DNA from: Acidimicrobiales bacterium
GTDB lineage: Bacteria; Actinomycetota; Acidimicrobiia; Acidimicrobiales; SHLQ01
Direction: 5' to 3'
Length of the DNA: 6,918 nucleotides
Assembly (NCBI GenBank): GCA_013002375.1
Contig: JABDJW010000135.1
Coordinates: forward strand, 1-6,918
The notes beneath the pieces were generated by a model. That model was not told the DNA's origin and searched no databases. It saw only the letters and a list, made by a program, of their open reading frames with translations. This document shows positions 1 through 5,912 of this stretch, piece by piece. Positions within the stretch are counted from its first letter, which is position 1, and each line of letters begins with the position of its first letter. Both the position numbers and the translations under genes were made by a program.

Positions 1-1413
1 GTCAACAACACGACCGACGAGGTCATCAGCCACAACGGCAGCCTGATCTCGGCCAACTACTCCTCGTCGAACGGCGGGTCGTCCGCGTCGAACAGCTACG
101 TCTGGGGCAGTACCCAGCTGCCCTACCTGGTGAGCATCGCCGACGCTTACGACGACCACAAGAACCCGTACGGCAAATGGCAGCGTACCTACACGATGCG
201 GGATCTCTCGCGCTATTTCGCCCGCTACACCAGCAGCGATGTCGGCGACATCACCGACATCTCGTTCTCCGGGCCCTACGGCAACTCCGGCCGCATCGAC
301 CGCGCCCAGGTCACCCTCACCGGCACCGGGGGCAGCCGCACCATTTCCGGCGCCTTGTTCCGCATCCGCATCAACGCCGGTCTCGGCCTCGACGGCAAGT
401 ACCTGTTGGCCGATCAGGTCCTGTCGACCAACCTCACCGTGTCCGAAATCCGGGGCCTCGAACCCGAAGTCGGCAACGAGCACCGGCCACAGGGCCGTTT
501 CCGCTTCGACGAGGTCAACACCGATCGAAACCCCCCTTCCGTCGCGATCCGGGGCTGGGCCCTCGACCTCGACGCGGACGAGCCGCTGCTGGTCCGCGTG
601 CACCGCAACGGCACCCAGATCCACGCGATCACAGCCAATGCGTCTCGTCCGATCATCGGCGCCCGGTTCAACACCGGGGACAATCACGGCATCGACATCG
701 ACGTCGAGCTCGTGCCGGGATTGAACGAGATCTGCCTGACCGCACTGGACCTCACCCCCAATGCACCGGGCACAAACCTCGGATGCCGTTCTATCTCGAG
801 CGGCGCGCCCAACGGCAGCATGCAGGTCAGGGTCGACTACGTCGGGGCGCCGAAGCTGGTAACGACGGGCACCGCGGTCGACGCCGACAATGCCGGCCGA
901 ACCGGCATCCACGTGTACATCGATGGCACCTACGCCGGCGGCACTGCGACCGGTCCGGGATCATCGAGCTGGAGCCTCACCCGCATCGCGTTCGAGGGCG
1001 GCCATCGGGTTTGCGGATACGCGCTCGACAACGTCGCCGGCAGCCAGGCCTCACCGCTCGGCTGCTTCAACGTCGTCGTCAGCGATCGCATCGATGCCCC
1101 GAGCGGCGTCGTCGCCCCGGTCGGGTTGCTCGAATCGGTCGTCCAGAACGGCAACGCCCTCACCGTGACCGGCTGGGCGTTCGACCCCAACTCGCAATCG
1201 CCGGTGCGGCTGGCGATCAACGTCGACGGCGAACGCGTCCTGAACACCTACGCCGACGACAATCGGCCCGGGCTGGGCCAACGGTTCAATCGAGACGCGC
1301 GGATCGGCTTCCGCGAGACGCTTCAGCTCTCCCCCGGGCCCCATCAGGTGTGTATCTGGGCGGCCAAGCCCGGCCCCAACACCCTCGTGGCCTGCCTCTA
1401 CGCCAACATCTGA
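1..1413 (+). CDS. SpoIID/LytB-domain secreted protein with three C-terminal repeats (5' partial)
   Basis: The reading frame is open from base 1 to a TGA at 1411-1413, giving 470 residues; the true start, a likely signal peptide and the family's catalytic Glu lie before the window. A GTG at 130 is in frame but falls inside the conserved domain, so it is not the start. Residues 1-143 match the C-terminal half of the SpoIID/LytB domain: a G-x-L-I-x-A-x-Y stretch, S-N-G-G-S-S (23-28), V-W-G (34-36), P-Y-L (41-43), a D-x-Y-D segment (48-51) and W60, then the beta-rich tail ending F-R-I-R. SpoIID proteins are murein lytic transglycosylases; LytB forms modulate amidases. The usual Cys/His of the S-C-G-G-H-T motif is Asn/Ser here. 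Residues 165-470 form three repeats, each with a GW- or GT-containing beta strand and one Cys pair, probably wall- or carbohydrate-binding (inference). Family call is fairly firm; the exact substrate is unknown. Confidence 0.85.
   Translation, partial: VNNTTDEVISHNGSLISANYSSSNGGSSASNSYVWGSTQLPYLVSIADAYDDHKNPYGKWQRTYTMRDLSRYFARYTSSDVGDITDISFSGPYGNSGRIDRAQVTLTGTGGSRTISGALFRIRINAGLGLDGKYLLADQVLSTNLTVSEIRGLEPEVGNEHRPQGRFRFDEVNTDRNPPSVAIRGWALDLDADEPLLVRVHRNGTQIHAITANASRPIIGARFNTGDNHGIDIDVELVPGLNEICLTALDLTPNAPGTNLGCRSISSGAPNGSMQVRVDYVGAPKLVTTGTAVDADNAGRTGIHVYIDGTYAGGTATGPGSSSWSLTRIAFEGGHRVCGYALDNVAGSQASPLGCFNVVVSDRIDAPSGVVAPVGLLESVVQNGNALTVTGWAFDPNSQSPVRLAINVDGERVLNTYADDNRPGLGQRFNRDARIGFRETLQLSPGPHQVCIWAAKPGPNTLVACLYANI
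493..1410 (+). repeat. Three divergent ~95-100-residue protein repeats in the SpoIID-like protein
   Basis: The repeats cover roughly 493-792, 799-1083 and 1105-1410. Units 1 and 3 share I-R-G-W-A-L-D or V-T-G-W-A-F-D, an R-P followed by a G-x-R-F-N segment, a hydrophobic-G-x-x-x-I/V-C strand and a closing Cys. Unit 2 is more diverged (T-G-T-A-V-D in place of the GW strand) but keeps V-C-G-Y-A-L-D and L-G-C. Each unit holds exactly two cysteines, at window-residues 245/262, 338/355 and 451/465, and these are the only cysteines in the visible protein. The similarity is at protein level; the DNA copies are too diverged to suggest recent duplication. Fold (Ig-like or other beta sandwich) is inferred from the strand pattern. 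Confidence 0.7.
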
Positions 1414-1440
1414 GGCGCGCCGCCTCCGCAAATCATGCGG
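1412..1440. terminator. Tandem hairpins between convergent genes, possible bidirectional terminator
   Basis: Two perfect short inverted repeats fill the 30-bp gap between the convergent stop codons. The first is GAGGCG / CGCCTC (1412-1417 and 1421-1426) with a 3-nt loop; the second is CCGCA / TGCGG (1426-1430 and 1436-1440) with a 5-nt loop. Neither is followed by a T-run on either strand, so this is not a classical intrinsic terminator. The location between convergent genes is what makes a terminator role plausible. In GC-rich DNA such short stems also occur by chance. Confidence 0.4.
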
Positions 1441-1443
1441 TCC

Positions 1444-2742
1444 TCAGGTCGTGCGCTCGACGGTGGTCATCTCGTTGCACGTTGTGCTGGCGATGTCGTA
1501 GCCGCTCCCACCATCGCAGTAGTCGGCGCCGTTCGACCCCTTCAAGATGTCGTCGCCGTCGCCGCCCCACACGGTGTCGTCACCCTCGCCGCCCCACATG
1601 ATGTCGTTGCCGAGGCCGCCCCAGAGCTCATCGTCGCCGACGCTGCCGCGTATCCGGTCCGCGCCGTCGTTGCCGTAGACCTCGTCGTTTCCGTGGCCGC
1701 CCTTCAAGAAGTCGTAGTTGTCGCCGCCATAGATCACGTCGACGTCGGCGCCGGCCCGGATCTTGTCGATCCCCGCGCCGCCATACAGCACGTTGTTGCC
1801 CGCGCCACCGAAGATGCGATCGTTGCCGTCGCCGGCACAGATGATGTCGTCGCCGCCCAACCCCCAGATCCGGTCGTCGCCCCCGTAGGTCACGATGATG
1901 TCGTTGCCCGCGGTGCCGAAGATGTCATCGGGCCCGGCGGTACCTTCGTGGGTCGGCGTCAGCTCGGCACAGCCGTCGTTGAAGTCCTCGGGCGGTTCCG
2001 GCGCCGACCACGTACCCATCAACGGGCTGTCGACGATGTCGGTGCAGCCCGGAAGGTCATGTTGGAAGTAGTCGTCGTTGCCCGGATCGAGCATGAGGTT
2101 GGCCCAGTCGCGTCCGCCCGGACCGTTGTAGATGATGTCGCGGTTGTCGTCGGTGACATGACCGGTGCCGTCGTTGTTCGGGGCACACGAGAACGCGGCC
2201 CCCAGCATGTGGGTGAGTTCGTGGGCCACGAGGTAGGTGGCCCCATACGGGAAGACCGCCGATGTCGAGGGCGCGATGCCGCAGTTCTCGATCGGCACCA
2301 CAATCATCAGGCTCTGGTAGCCGCATGCGCCGCTGTTGATCGTGCCCTCGAGGAACAGGAGCAGTTCCGAATTCGCCGACCTGGCGACCTGGGCATGGAT
2401 CTGGCTCTGCATGGTGGCGTCGGCCTGGTTCGTCGTCAGCGCGTGTAGCTGGGCCTTGGTCTGGCTCAGGGTCACGGTCGGCACGGTGATCCCGGTCTCG
2501 GTCCGCACGAACACCGGGTACTCGCCACTGGTCTGCTCGGCGAACCAGCCCTGCACGGCCAGCACGGTGGCGCCCGTTGCCTGGTTGCGATCGGCGATCG
2601 GCGTGACATCGGACGGCACGACATACACGGCCTGGATCGTCGTCGGCGACGCCGCGGCGCTCGCCGATCCAGCCGGAACTCCCGCGATGGCGAACACCAC
2701 CAACGCCACCAAACGAATCATTGCCGCGCGAGACCACGCCAT
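1444..2742 (-). CDS. Secreted putative zinc metalloprotease with C-terminal RTX calcium-binding repeats
   Basis: The protein is 432 residues. Residues 1-29 look like a Sec signal peptide: a basic N-region, a hydrophobic core at 10-22 and an A-S-A cleavage motif at 27-29. Residues 33-260 form an extracellular domain with H-E-L-T-H at 174-178 followed by M-L-G, the zinc-binding helix of zincin peptidases, then G-H-V-T-D (194-198) and a D-D-Y-F-Q-H-D segment near 223-229. From 267 to 419 the sequence is a run of RTX nonapeptides (G-G-x-G-x-D-x-hydrophobic-x) that normally bind calcium and form a beta-roll. It ends in a short Cys-containing tail (C409, C422). Start: ATG at 2742 is the first in-frame start after an upstream stop; ATG at 2721 (M8) also leaves a good signal peptide, and neither has a clear Shine-Dalgarno. 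It follows rfbD by 95 bp on the same strand and may be co-transcribed. Peptidase activity is inferred from the motif only; the substrate is unknown. Confidence 0.85.
   Translation of the reverse strand: MAWSRAAMIRLVALVVFAIAGVPAGSASAAASPTTIQAVYVVPSDVTPIADRNQATGATVLAVQGWFAEQTSGEYPVFVRTETGITVPTVTLSQTKAQLHALTTNQADATMQSQIHAQVARSANSELLLFLEGTINSGACGYQSLMIVVPIENCGIAPSTSAVFPYGATYLVAHELTHMLGAAFSCAPNNDGTGHVTDDNRDIIYNGPGGRDWANLMLDPGNDDYFQHDLPGCTDIVDSPLMGTWSAPEPPEDFNDGCAELTPTHEGTAGPDDIFGTAGNDIIVTYGGDDRIWGLGGDDIICAGDGNDRIFGGAGNNVLYGGAGIDKIRAGADVDVIYGGDNYDFLKGGHGNDEVYGNDGADRIRGSVGDDELWGGLGNDIMWGGEGDDTVWGGDGDDILKGSNGADYCDGGSGYDIASTTCNEMTTVERTT
1486..1944 (-). repeat. RTX nonapeptide repeat array, 17 units on a 27-bp period
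   Basis: The array encodes residues 267-419 of the RTX protein. The Asp of each G-x-x-G-x-D unit falls at residues 272, 281, 290 and every ninth residue to 416, an unbroken register of 17 units; only one (N317) carries Asn instead. At DNA level the 11-mer gccgccccaca occurs on the + strand at 1561 and 1588 and recurs with one mismatch at 1615, exactly 27 bp apart, so the C-terminal units look like the most recently copied. The W-G-G-x-G-D/N-D units at 374-398 are the matching protein segment. Confidence 0.92.
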
Positions 2743-2837
2743 TCGATCTGCATCGACACGGTGCGGGCTTGGCTTGAATGCGGCGGACGAGTTGGGGCGA
2801 TCGGCCGACCGCAGCTCAGCCGGTCATGCCGAGCCCG

Positions 2838-3686
2838 TCATCCTGAGCTCGTCAGCTTGCCCACCAGATCGTTGAGCGGCCCGCGGAAGTCGGGCAACAG
2901 CTCGATGCCCGACAGGGCCAGGGCCCGATTCTCGAGCACGCTGTTGGCCGGCCGGGGCGCCGGGAGCGGCATGTCGGCGGTGGTGATGGGGTGCACCCGG
3001 GCCGGGTCGTGGCCGGCCGCCTTGGCGACCTCCTGGGTGAACTCGTACCACGACACCGCACCTTGGTTGGTGACGTGGAAGGTCCCGGGCCGCTTCTCGG
3101 TGGCCAGGGTGAACATCATCTTGGCCAGGTCGGCACAAAACGACGGATGACCACGCTGATCGTCGACGAACTGCAGATCGTCCTCGCCGTCGAGCAGCCG
3201 CAGGATGGTCTTGACGATGTTGTTGCCGTACTCGCCGCACACCCACGACGTACGCATGATGGTGGCGTCGGGCCCGAGCTCACGCTCGCCGGCCAACTTG
3301 GTCTGACCGTAGACCGATTGTGGGTTCGGGGTGTCCCACTCGTGATACGGCGAGTCCTTGGTGCCGTCGAACACGTAGTCGGTGCTGACGTAGAGCAGGT
3401 GAGCGCCGGTGTCGCGGGCCGCCTCCGCAAAGTGACGCACCGACATCACGTTGACGTTGTACGCGGTTTCGATCTCGGTCTCGCACTTGTCGACCGCGGT
3501 GTAGGCCGCGCCGTGCAAGATGACGTCGGGTTTGGCGTGGCGCACTGCGCCGACCACTGCGTCGCGCTGGGTGATGTCGAAGTCGACGAGGTCGACCGCC
3601 ACCACTTCGTGGCCGCCTTCGGCCTCGAAACGCTTCACCACATCGGTGCCCAGCTGACCGGCCGCGCCGGTGACCATCACCTTCAT
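2838..3686 (-). CDS. rfbD: dTDP-4-dehydrorhamnose reductase
   Basis: RfbD (RmlD) carries out the last step of dTDP-L-rhamnose synthesis, the NAD(P)H-dependent reduction of the 4-keto group of dTDP-4-dehydro-L-rhamnose in the cytoplasm. The protein is 282 residues, normal for the family. It has the Rossmann dinucleotide-binding motif G-A-A-G-Q-L-G at 7-13, the family signature H-G-A-A-Y-T-A-V-D-K-C-E at 58-69, S-T-D-Y-V-F-D-G at 101-108, and the short-chain dehydrogenase Y126-x-x-x-K130 pair. The C-terminal R-P-A-N-S-V-L segment near 245-251 matches the substrate-binding part of RmlD. The ATG at 3686 directly follows the rfbB TAG (TAGATG), so no separate ribosome site exists and translation is probably coupled. 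A hairpin with a 7-bp stem (2830-2851, one G-U pair) overlaps the stop. Other extended SDR reductases are possible but much less likely given the neighbours. Confidence 0.94.
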   Translation of the reverse strand: MKVMVTGAAGQLGTDVVKRFEAEGGHEVVAVDLVDFDITQRDAVVGAVRHAKPDVILHGAAYTAVDKCETEIETAYNVNVMSVRHFAEAARDTGAHLLYVSTDYVFDGTKDSPYHEWDTPNPQSVYGQTKLAGERELGPDATIMRTSWVCGEYGNNIVKTILRLLDGEDDLQFVDDQRGHPSFCADLAKMMFTLATEKRPGTFHVTNQGAVSWYEFTQEVAKAAGHDPARVHPITTADMPLPAPRPANSVLENRALALSGIELLPDFRGPLNDLVGKLTSSG

Positions 3687-4682
3687 CTAGCGCCCCAGTT
3701 CCTGGTACCGCTTCTCGGTCTCTTCCTTCACCTTGGTCCACCACTTCTCGCGCTCGCGGTACCAGCCGATGGTCTGGGCCAGGCCGGTCCTGAAATCGGT
3801 GTAACGGGGTTCCCAGCCCAGCTCGTCTCGGAGCTTCGATGCGTCGATGGCGTAGCGAAGATCGTGGCCCGGGCGATCCGACACATGCTCGAACCAGTCG
3901 GCGGGCTTGTCCATCAGCTCGAGGATCATGGCCAGCACGTCGCGGTTGTTCAGTTCGCCGTCGGCGCCGATGAGGTAGGTCTCACCCAGCCGGCCTTTCT
4001 CGATGATGGCGTGCACCGCGGTGTTGTGATCGTCGACGTGGATCCAGTCCCGCACGTTCTCGCCCGAGCCGTACAGCTTGGGCTTGATGTCGCTGAGCAC
4101 GTTGGTGATCTGGCGAGGAATGAACTTCTCGACGTGCTGGTACGGGCCGTAGTTGTTTGAGCAGTTCGACAACGTGACGGCCAAGCCGAACTGGCGATGG
4201 GCGGCCCGTACGAAGTGATCGGCCGCCGCCTTCGACGCCGAGTAGTAGCTCGACGGCTGATAGCGGGTCTCGGGGGTGAACTTAACGGGGTCGTCCAGTT
4301 CGAGATCGCCGTAGACCTCGTCGGTCGAAACATGATGCATGCGCTTGTCGTGCTTGCGAGCCGCCTCGAGCAGCTGCATGGTGCCGATCACGTTCGATTC
4401 GGCGAACTTCATCGGGTAGAGGAACGAGTTGTCGTTGTGGCTCTCGGCCGCGAAGTGCACGATGACGTCGCACCGCTCGACCAGCTTGTCCACGAGATCG
4501 GCGTCGCAGATGTCACCGACGACGAACTCGATCTCGTCCTTGACCGCGGCCAGGCTGTCCTCGTTGCCCGCACTGGTCAGGGCGTCGAGCACCGTGATGT
4601 CGTGGTCGGGGTACTCCTTCATGGTGAGGTGCACGAAGTTGGCGCCGATGAATCCAGCGCCGCCGGTTACCAAAAGCCGCAT
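3687..4682 (-). CDS. rfbB: dTDP-glucose 4,6-dehydratase
   Basis: RfbB (RmlB) converts dTDP-glucose to dTDP-4-dehydro-6-deoxyglucose with a tightly bound NAD, the second step toward dTDP-L-rhamnose. The 331-residue protein has G-G-A-G-F-I-G at 7-13, H-F-A-A-E-S-H at 76-82, S-T-D-E-V-Y-G at 119-125 (catalytic Asp121-Glu122), Y147-S-A-S-K151, N-C-S-N-N-Y-G-P-Y-Q at 173-182, and R-P-G-H-D-L-R-Y-A-I-D at 270-280. All catalytic residues expected of the family are present. The motif after A-E-S-H reads N-D-N-S rather than the V-D-R-S of enterobacterial RmlB; from memory, the N-D-N-S form with E-K-F-I-P-R-Q-I-T-N is that of streptococcal and some actinobacterial enzymes. The ATG at 4682 has only a weak GAG-type ribosome site about 8 nt upstream. 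A 57-bp gap separates it from rfbA, and its stop abuts the rfbD start. Confidence 0.96.
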   Translation of the reverse strand: MRLLVTGGAGFIGANFVHLTMKEYPDHDITVLDALTSAGNEDSLAAVKDEIEFVVGDICDADLVDKLVERCDVIVHFAAESHNDNSFLYPMKFAESNVIGTMQLLEAARKHDKRMHHVSTDEVYGDLELDDPVKFTPETRYQPSSYYSASKAAADHFVRAAHRQFGLAVTLSNCSNNYGPYQHVEKFIPRQITNVLSDIKPKLYGSGENVRDWIHVDDHNTAVHAIIEKGRLGETYLIGADGELNNRDVLAMILELMDKPADWFEHVSDRPGHDLRYAIDASKLRDELGWEPRYTDFRTGLAQTIGWYREREKWWTKVKEETEKRYQELGR

Positions 4683-4739
4683 GGTGAAGTCTCGTTTTCG
4701 TGGGCGATTCGGACGGAGGGTGCGCTCGAAGCCTATGGG

Positions 4740-5825
4740 CTAGTCGTGGATTTCGACCCGCGAGTGGTCACCCAACATGAGGCGGGTGGCCCGGGGTCGC
4801 TCCGGCGCCTTGTGCACCTCGGCATGACGCCCGACCAACGACTCGGTCAGACGGGTCATGTCGGTGATGCGCGAATGGGCCAGGATGACCGAGTTGTCGA
4901 TCTCGGTGTTGATGATCTCGCAGTCGTGCGACACCGAACTGAACGGTCCGATGTGGCTGTCGACGATTCGGGTGTCCTTGCCGATGATGGCCGGCCCGCG
5001 CACCGTGGAGTTGATGATCTCGGCGCCCGCCTCGATCACGACCCGGCCCTCGACCTGCGACTGCTCGTCGACCGAACCGTCGTTGTGGGAGAGGAGCGTG
5101 TCGAGCACCAGTCGGTTGCACTCGAGCAACGGATCCTTCTTGCCGGTGTCGATCCACCAGCCGACCAGCACTTCGTGACGGACGAGGAAATCCTGATCGA
5201 CCAGCCACTGGATGGCGTCCGTGATCTCGAGCTCGCCGCGCGGGGACGGCTCGATGGCTCGCACCGCGTCGAGGATGGTCTTGTCGAACAGGTACACGCC
5301 GACGAGGGCGAGATCCGACGGTGGGTGCTCCGGCTTCTCGACGAGGTGTACGACATGGCCCTCGTCATCGAGGTCGGCCACGCCGAACGACCGGGGATCC
5401 TCGACCCGGGCCAGCAGGATCTGCGCGGTGGCCGGATTGTCGCTCTTGCGGCTGGCCTCGAACCGGTGGACGAACTCCTCGAGCCCCTGTTCGAGCATGT
5501 TGTCGCCGAGGTACATCACGAAGTCGTCGTCACCCAGGAAGTCCTCGGCAATCAACACGCAATGGGCCAGACCGAGCGGGTCGGTTTGCGGGATGTAGGT
5601 GATGTCGACCCCGAACTGCGAGCCGTCGCCGACCGCAGCGCGGATGTCACCACCGGTCTCGGGGCTGATGATGATACCGATCTCTTTGATACCGGCCGCG
5701 GCCATGTCCTCGATGCCGTAGAAGAGGATCGGCTTGTTGGCGATCGGCACGAGTTGCTTCGCGCTCGTATGAGTAATGGGGCGCAGGCGGGTACCGGCGC
5801 CCCCGGAGAGAATGAGGCCCTTCAT
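4740..5825 (-). CDS. rfbA: Glucose-1-phosphate thymidylyltransferase, long form with beta-helix C-terminus
   Basis: RfbA (RmlA) makes dTDP-glucose from dTTP and glucose-1-phosphate, the committed step for dTDP-sugars. I start it at the ATG at 5825 (361 residues) because the family begins M-K-G/A-hydrophobic-x-L-x-G-G directly there; an in-frame GTG at 5864 would add 13 residues without family support. Motifs: nucleotide-binding G-G-A-G-T-R-L-R-P at 8-16, K-Q-L-V-P-I-A-N-K-P at 23-32, P-L-G-L-A-H at 83-88, Y-L-G-D-N at 105-109 (metal-binding Asp), V-E-K-P at 162-165, G-E-L-E-I-T-D at 197-203, and W-W-I-D-T-G at 223-228. Residues about 255-330 show the hexapeptide pattern of a left-handed beta-helix (I-I-N-S, A-I-I-G, V-I-L-A steps). 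This domain is absent from the ~290-residue short RmlA and is typical of the StrD/RmlA-long class. It is the first rfb gene of the cluster, 87 bp after the flippase gene. Confidence 0.94.
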   Translation of the reverse strand: MKGLILSGGAGTRLRPITHTSAKQLVPIANKPILFYGIEDMAAAGIKEIGIIISPETGGDIRAAVGDGSQFGVDITYIPQTDPLGLAHCVLIAEDFLGDDDFVMYLGDNMLEQGLEEFVHRFEASRKSDNPATAQILLARVEDPRSFGVADLDDEGHVVHLVEKPEHPPSDLALVGVYLFDKTILDAVRAIEPSPRGELEITDAIQWLVDQDFLVRHEVLVGWWIDTGKKDPLLECNRLVLDTLLSHNDGSVDEQSQVEGRVVIEAGAEIINSTVRGPAIIGKDTRIVDSHIGPFSSVSHDCEIINTEIDNSVILAHSRITDMTRLTESLVGRHAEVHKAPERPRATRLMLGDHSRVEIHD

Positions 5826-5912
5826 CGCTACCGAGGGTACTGGACCGACCCCCGTACGTACCAAGGGGCCATTTGCCCCAGACCGGGCGCTGACCCGTGC
5901 GACCGGTCGTGG

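Noticed and set aside
177..1601. A 474-codon + strand open frame in another frame of the SpoIID-like gene
   Set aside because: It is extremely Arg/His/Pro-rich, low-complexity, and runs past the real stop into the opposing gene; a frame shadow.
1435..2448. A 337-codon + strand open frame rich in Val and Ala, and another at 2991-4160
   Set aside because: The periodic V-V/A-A pattern is the mirror of the 27-bp RTX repeats, and the second is antisense to rfbD and rfbB; neither resembles a protein family.
2743..2756. Inverted repeat TCGAT / ATCGA with 4-nt spacer just upstream of the RTX gene start
   Set aside because: A 5-bp perfect inverted repeat is expected many times in a window this size; there is no second copy or promoter context to support an operator.
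2830..2851. Hairpin CGAGCTC / GGGCTCG (one G-U pair, 8-nt loop) across the rfbD stop on the - strand
   Set aside because: A terminator was considered, but there is no T-run after it and it overlaps the coding end; 7-bp GC-rich stems are common by chance here.
5865..5879. GGGGC / GCCCC hairpin, plus the palindrome gtacgtac at 5854-5861, between the flippase gene and rfbA
   Set aside because: It could be a weak terminator or an operator, but the stem is only 5 bp, no T-run follows, and no promoter boxes could be made out around it.
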